Below are positions 5,792 to 8,574 of a stretch of 8,574 nt of DNA, in pieces. Each line of letters begins with the position of its first letter. Position 1 is the first letter of the stretch. The stretch lies in NCBI GenBank assembly GCA_049646625.1, contig JBARWE010000030.1, forward strand, positions 1 through 8,574, in the 5' to 3' direction. This DNA is from PRO6 sp049646625. Its GTDB lineage: Bacteria; Pseudomonadota; Alphaproteobacteria; Rhizobiales; Xanthobacteraceae. Under the pieces are notes generated by a model. The model saw only the letters and a program-made list of their open reading frames with translations. It ran no database searches and was not told the DNA's origin. The position numbers and the translations under genes were made by a program.

Positions 5792-6340
5792 GTGGCCGAA
5801 CAACATGGGGGCGGCACCTCCGCCCATACCACCGCGGACGGCGGCAAGCCGCCGTTTCCGCCCTTCGAGTCGCATACCTTCGCCTCGCAACTGGTCTGGT
5901 TCGCGATTACGTTCGTCGCGCTTTACCTGATCGTCGCGCGGCTGGCGTTGCCGCGCGTCGGCGGCATCATCGCGACCCGCCAGAAGGCGATCGCCGACGA
6001 CCTTGCCGCCGCGCAGAAGCTGCGCGACGAATCGGACGCCGAACAGAAAGCCTACGAGACCGAACTGGCCAACGCCCGCGGCAAGGCCCAGGAAATCGGC
6101 GCGGAGGCCCGCAGTACGCTGAACGCCCAGGCCGAGCAGGAACGCAAGGCGCTGGAAAACCGCCTCGCCGCCAAGCTTGCCGAAGCCGAGGCAACCATTG
6201 CGGCGACGCGCGATGCGGCGATGGGCAACGTCCGCAGCATCGCCACCGAATCGGCGGCGGAGATCGTGCGGCAACTGACCGGCCTGCAGCCCGACACGGG
6301 CGCCGTGCAAAGCGCGGTCGACAGTTCGCTGAGAGGATAA
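5792..6340 (+). CDS. atpF': ATP synthase F0 subunit b' (second b-type subunit)
   Basis: This is one of the two peripheral-stalk subunits that hold F1 still against the rotating c-ring; it pairs with AtpF as a b/b' heterodimer. It has 182 residues. A poorly conserved N-terminal tail rich in Gly, Thr and Pro (about 1-26, ending PPFPPFESHTF) comes before a single transmembrane helix (about 29-52, QLVWFAITFVALYLIVARLAL). A long charged, alanine-rich helical stalk (about 60-165) with many Glu/Lys/Arg/Gln positions follows. The start is GTG at 5792, chosen because GGGAGG (5781-5786) lies 5 bases upstream. Paired b and b' genes are usual in alphaproteobacteria and phototrophs. The gene is also called atpG or atpX in some genomes, confusingly, since atpG also names the gamma subunit. 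atpF starts only 4 bases after its stop. Confidence 0.94.
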   Translation: MAEQHGGGTSAHTTADGGKPPFPPFESHTFASQLVWFAITFVALYLIVARLALPRVGGIIATRQKAIADDLAAAQKLRDESDAEQKAYETELANARGKAQEIGAEARSTLNAQAEQERKALENRLAAKLAEAEATIAATRDAAMGNVRSIATESAAEIVRQLTGLQPDTGAVQSAVDSSLRG

Positions 6341-6344
6341 GGCG

Positions 6345-6830
6345 ATGTTCTCGACACCGGAATTCTGGGTTGCCGTCGCCTTCGTCGTGCTGGTCGGCAT
6401 CTTCATCTATGCCGGGGTGCCGGGTGCCGTCACCAAGGCACTCGACCGGCGCAGCGCCCGCATCAAGGCCGAGCTTGACGACGCACGCCGCCTCAAGGAC
6501 GAGGCCGCCAAGCTGGTCGCCGACTATCGCGCCCGCCGCGCCAGCGCCGAGCGGGAAGCGCAGGACATCGTCGAGGCGGCCCGCGCCGAGGCGGAGCGCA
6601 TCGCCGCCGACGCCAAGGCCAAGCTGGAAGATTTCGTCGCCCGCCGCACCCAGTCGGCCGAGAGCAAGATCGCGATGGCCGAGGCACAGGCAATGGCCGA
6701 CGTCCGCGCCGCCGCCGCCGATGCCGCCGTGGCTGCCGCCAGCAGCATCATGGCGCAATCGGTCAAGGGCCAGCTTGCCGACGACCTGATCGCCAAGGGG
6801 ATCGGCGAGGTCCGCAGCAAGCTCAACTGA
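6345..6830 (+). CDS. atpF: ATP synthase F0 subunit b
   Basis: This is the partner of b' in the peripheral stalk. Its 161 residues comprise a very short N-terminus (MFSTPEFW), one transmembrane helix (about 6-24) and a continuous charged helix to the C-terminus that would dimerise with b' and contact the delta subunit of F1. The stalk is alanine- and arginine-rich (for example ARRLKDEAAKLVADYRARR, 47-65). It starts four bases after the atpF' stop, with GAGAGG just upstream inside the end of that gene, so the two are probably translationally coupled, which would help equal synthesis of the heterodimer. It is the last gene of the operon; a terminator-like structure follows 36 bases after its stop. 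No F1 gene follows, consistent with the split F0/F1 operons of alphaproteobacteria. Confidence 0.96.
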   Translation: MFSTPEFWVAVAFVVLVGIFIYAGVPGAVTKALDRRSARIKAELDDARRLKDEAAKLVADYRARRASAEREAQDIVEAARAEAERIAADAKAKLEDFVARRTQSAESKIAMAEAQAMADVRAAAADAAVAAASSIMAQSVKGQLADDLIAKGIGEVRSKLN

Positions 6831-6866
6831 GCGCGCCGCACCCACAGTGATCTAGCAATGATCTGA

Positions 6867-6992
6867 AAAAGGCCGGCTTAGAGTTCCGCTTCTGATTCCA
6901 TTAGAAGCGGAGTTCTAGGATTTTGTTTTGACGCGCTGTCTTAACGCGAACCGGTTCCCACTTCGCTCGAAAACGCTCTCAGCCGGCCTTTT
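6867..6992. terminator. Bidirectional terminator-like inverted repeat ending the atp operon and the facing lipoprotein gene
   Basis: AAAAGGCCGGCT (6867-6878) is perfectly complementary to AGCCGGCCTTTT (6981-6992): a GC-rich stem with an A-tract on one side and a T-tract (CCTTTTCTTCT) on the other. That is the form of an intrinsic terminator working in both directions, and it lies between the convergent atpF and lipoprotein genes. The arms are 102 bases apart, far more than in an ordinary terminator, because a separate repeat fills the loop. Confidence 0.6.
6879..6980. repeat. Dispersed-type repeat element occupying the terminator loop
   Basis: The 102 bases between the terminator arms begin with a strong hairpin: 6879-6893 pairs with 6903-6917 (15 bp with two G-T pairs; core CCGCTTCT/AGAAGCGG). 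A segment of the form GATTTTGTTTTGACGCG, ACGCGAACCGGTTCCCAC and TTCGCTCGAAAACGCTCT follows. I recall closely similar text as a repeat found in many copies downstream of genes in Bradyrhizobium and Rhodopseudomonas, but cannot confirm copy number here. The ends AGAG (6880-6883) and CTCT (6976-6979) are complementary and would extend the outer stem past one mismatch. Confidence 0.65.
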
Positions 6993-7021
6993 CTTCTGCC
7001 CGCCGACAATCGCCTTCAGCC

Positions 7022-7681
7022 TCAGCGCTTCTTGCTCCGGCGGCGCGGCTCGGGTTTCAGGGCCTGCGGATCGAAGCCGACATAGAAGACGTAAGAGTCG
7101 CCCTCGCTCCCCGCGGGCACCGGATAGACGATGTCCTCGGCGACCAGGCTGTAGCTCACATTACCGTCGCCCTCGGGGACCGCCACCGTGGTGCGGTAGG
7201 CGCTGGTGAAGATCGTCCTCGGGTTGACCCCCTCCGCCACCACCGCGACACGCAACGGCAGCTCGACGCTGGGCGGCGCGCCGGCCGGCCCGACGATGAC
7301 GCGACCCTGGATACCGAGCCGCGCACGCACCTCGCCGCCGCTCAGCGTGCAGTCGCGCGCCGTGCGGGTGATGGTGCCCTGATAGCGCAGGCTGGTGCCG
7401 CTCGCCTCCTGCCCCGGCACGCCGACCGCATAGGTCGAGGCGCCCTGGCGAATCAGCACGGACGGACAGGTCGGTTCATCCGCCTGTGGAGGCGGCGGCG
7501 CCTCGCCGACCGCCTGCGAGCGGCCGCCGAACAATTGGCTGAAGCGATCGCCGAGCGAGGGGCCGCTATCGTAGGACGACCCACCACTGAGGCTGCCGCA
7601 GCCGGCAAGCAACGTTGCCGCTGCCGCTCCGGCCAGTGCCTCGCGCCAGCGCACCCGCCCCTTCATCCATCCGTTCTGCAT
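7022..7681 (-). CDS. Putative outer-membrane or periplasmic lipoprotein of unknown function
   Basis: The protein has 219 residues from the chosen start. A basic N-terminus (MKGRVRWRE) and hydrophobic stretch lead to the lipobox LAGC with C28 as the lipidated residue; G and S at +2 and +3 suggest outer-membrane sorting. A Gly/Ser/Pro-rich linker (about 29-67) follows, then a domain of likely beta strands (about 70-205) with single cysteines in PTCPSVLIRQG and RDCTLSGGEVRARLG. The C-terminus is basic (RRRSKKR). I do not recognise a named family. ATG 7681 is preferred because GGGAG lies 10 bases upstream and a candidate promoter (7713-7740) would leave out the longer frame starting at 7735. ATG 7666 also gives a perfect lipoprotein signal. 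It converges on atpF and is read in the same direction as the acetyltransferase gene. Confidence 0.75.
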   Translation of the reverse strand: MQNGWMKGRVRWREALAGAAAATLLAGCGSLSGGSSYDSGPSLGDRFSQLFGGRSQAVGEAPPPPQADEPTCPSVLIRQGASTYAVGVPGQEASGTSLRYQGTITRTARDCTLSGGEVRARLGIQGRVIVGPAGAPPSVELPLRVAVVAEGVNPRTIFTSAYRTTVAVPEGDGNVSYSLVAEDIVYPVPAGSEGDSYVFYVGFDPQALKPEPRRRSKKR

Positions 7682-7712
7682 CGCCCGTTTGCTCCCATCG
7701 GAAAACCGGCCG

Positions 7713-7740
7713 GTTATAACAACCAACGGCCGCAAGCCAA
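7713..7740 (-). promoter_or_regulatory. Candidate promoter of the lipoprotein gene
   Basis: On the minus strand TTGGCT (7740-7735) and TATAAC (7718-7713) are 16 bases apart, and TATAAC is a good -10 match in otherwise GC-rich DNA. Transcription would begin near 7705, just before the Shine-Dalgarno sequence for the ATG at 7681, which excludes the upstream ATG at 7735. Confidence 0.4.
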
Positions 7741-7789
7741 AGCCGGCTGGCCTGGTCCCGCGAACCTGTTTTCCGCGCGCGAAACCGCG

Positions 7790-8377
7790 CTAGCCTCTGA
7801 AATCCTCGTGCAGCAGCCCGAACAGCAGGTGATCCTGCCAGACACCGTTGATGCACAGATAGCGGCGCGCCAGCCCCTCGCGCACAAAGCCGCATTTCTG
7901 CAACACGCTGATCGAGGCGCCGTTGGTCGGGATGCACGCCGCTTCGAGGCGGTGCAGATGCAATTGGCCGAACAGCGATGGAATGAGCGCGCGCAGCGCC
8001 GCCGTCATGTAGCCCTGTCCGGCAAACGGCTCGCCGATCCAGTAGCCGAGCGTGCCGGCCTGCACGATACCACGCCGCACATTGGCGAGCGTCACGCCGC
8101 CGATCAGCGCGCGGTCGATCTCCCGAAAGATCAGGAACGGGTAGACGCGGTCGGCGGCGATATCGTCGGCATAGTGGCGCAGGCGGCGGCGAAAACCGGT
8201 GCGGGTCAGATCGTCGGCCGGCCACACCGGCTCCCATGGCGTCAGGAAGGCGCGACTTCTCTCACGCAAGGCTGCCCACTGCGGAAAATCGGCCATTTGC
8301 GGCGCGCGCAGCCGCACGCCGTAGCCGCGCGGCTCCAGGGCAGGAGCGCCTTGAACGGATAGCCGGAACAGAACCAT
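7790..8377 (-). CDS. rimJ: GNAT family N-acetyltransferase, RimJ/RimL type
   Basis: This 195-residue protein is similar in length and layout to RimJ-type enzymes, which transfer an acetyl group from acetyl-CoA to the N-terminus of ribosomal proteins such as S5. The N-terminal region contains VRLRAPQMADFPQWAALRERSR (21-42) and FLTPWEP (44-50). The central strand YPFLIFREIDRALIGGVTL (79-97) follows. The acetyl-CoA loop region is LGYWIGEPFAGQGYMTAAL (110-128), with the pyrophosphate-binding part at 118-125. The C-terminal block HRLEAACIPTNGASISVLQKCGF (142-164) plus WQDHLLFGLL (180-189) is characteristic of the RimJ/RimL group. The symbol indicates the subfamily; the true substrate cannot be told from sequence. 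GGGAG lies about 8 bases before the ATG. It follows the partial gene at the right edge on the same strand, across a palindromic repeat. Confidence 0.9.
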   Translation of the reverse strand: MVLFRLSVQGAPALEPRGYGVRLRAPQMADFPQWAALRERSRAFLTPWEPVWPADDLTRTGFRRRLRHYADDIAADRVYPFLIFREIDRALIGGVTLANVRRGIVQAGTLGYWIGEPFAGQGYMTAALRALIPSLFGQLHLHRLEAACIPTNGASISVLQKCGFVREGLARRYLCINGVWQDHLLFGLLHEDFRG

Positions 8378-8416
8378 GGCCGATGCTCCCGGCCGGCGCG
8401 TCGACTAACCTGTCGT

Positions 8417-8490
8417 GAGCATGATCGCGCCCGAAAACCGGTTCAGGCCCTCGGGCCAAGCCCAAGGGCAGGCTTTTCAGGGTCATGCTC
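8417..8490. repeat. Palindromic intergenic repeat with an internal GC hairpin
   Basis: The ends GAGCATGA (8417-8424) and TCATGCTC (8483-8490) are perfect inverted copies. Inside, CCGAAAA (8431-8437) nearly mirrors TTTTCAGG (8474-8481), and the centre forms a second hairpin, 8447-8456 with 8460-8469 (10 bp, one mismatch, CAA loop). The GAGCATGATC, CCGAAAACCGGTTC and TCATGCTC pieces resemble a repeat I recall as very common in Rhizobiales; the central GC-rich part is not what I remember for it. It fills most of the gap before the acetyltransferase gene. Confidence 0.65.
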
Positions 8491-8574
8491 TAGTGAAGCT
8501 GCGCCGGCACCCTCGTCGCCGACAACTTTTCCGCAAAGCCGACCGCGCTGTCCAGCCCCCGCCCGGTGCCGAGC
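8490..8574 (-). CDS. 3' end of an unidentified gene
   Basis: On the minus strand an open frame enters from the right edge and ends with TAG at 8492-8490. The visible tail is LGTGRGLDSAVGFAEKLSA followed by TRVPAQLH, 27 residues and too little to name a family. The alternation of GC-rich third positions and a plausible helix suggests real coding. The stop codon shares its final base (8490) with the right end of the palindromic repeat. Its direction makes it the likely upstream operon partner of the acetyltransferase gene. Confidence 0.5.
   Translation of the reverse strand, partial: LGTGRGLDSAVGFAEKLSATRVPAQLH

Noticed and set aside
5776..6789. Open frame of 337 codons overlapping atpF' and atpF in another frame
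   Set aside because: It is Arg/Ala/Pro-rich shadow text over two genes with clear subunit b' and b features.
7775..7790. Short GCGCG/CGCGC hairpin just after the acetyltransferase stop codon, as a possible terminator
   Set aside because: The stem is only 5 bp of simple alternating sequence and is not followed by a T-run on the minus strand.

Overview
The window is GC-rich chromosomal DNA from an alphaproteobacterium, most likely a Bradyrhizobium/Rhodopseudomonas-type member of the Hyphomicrobiales (Rhizobiales). The evidence is a stand-alone F0 ATP synthase operon (atpI-atpB-atpE-atpF'-atpF) with no F1 genes, both b and b' subunits, the 75-residue subunit c, and three intergenic palindromic repeats of types I recall as dispersed in that group. 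The assignment rests on remembered families, not on a search.

Layout. 1-261 (+): 3' end of pgeF. 441-1394 (+): prs, PRPP synthetase. 1421-1516: a two-hairpin repeat between prs and the convergent next gene. 1564-3961 (-): four genes in the same direction, read right to left: a kappa-GST/2-hydroxychromene-2-carboxylate isomerase-like protein, a small exported coiled-coil protein of unknown function, a YjbQ-family protein, and, after a 91-base gap, a NarL/FixJ-type response regulator. The first three are 18 and 24 bases apart and are probably one operon. 3962-4239: a divergent intergenic region with a candidate promoter for the ATP synthase genes. 4240-6830 (+): the F0 operon. 6867-6992: a terminator-like inverted repeat whose loop holds a dispersed-type repeat element. 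7022-7681 (-): a lipoprotein of unknown function. 7790-8377 (-): a RimJ-type GNAT acetyltransferase. 8417-8490: a third palindromic repeat. 8490-8574 (-): the last codons of an unidentified gene.

How it works together. The F0 genes encode the membrane proton-conducting half of ATP synthase: stator subunit a, the c-ring, the paired b/b' peripheral stalk and the assembly-associated AtpI. The F1 genes must lie elsewhere. Hairpins over the atpB stop codon and just after atpE flank the gene whose product is needed in most copies, so they may help set subunit ratios. The other genes are housekeeping or poorly characterised.

I see no CRISPR array, insertion sequence, phage gene, tRNA or rRNA, and nothing that makes a convincing new defence or biosynthetic system. 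The best leads are the repeat nested in the atp terminator, the hairpins around atpE, and the two uncharacterised exported proteins.
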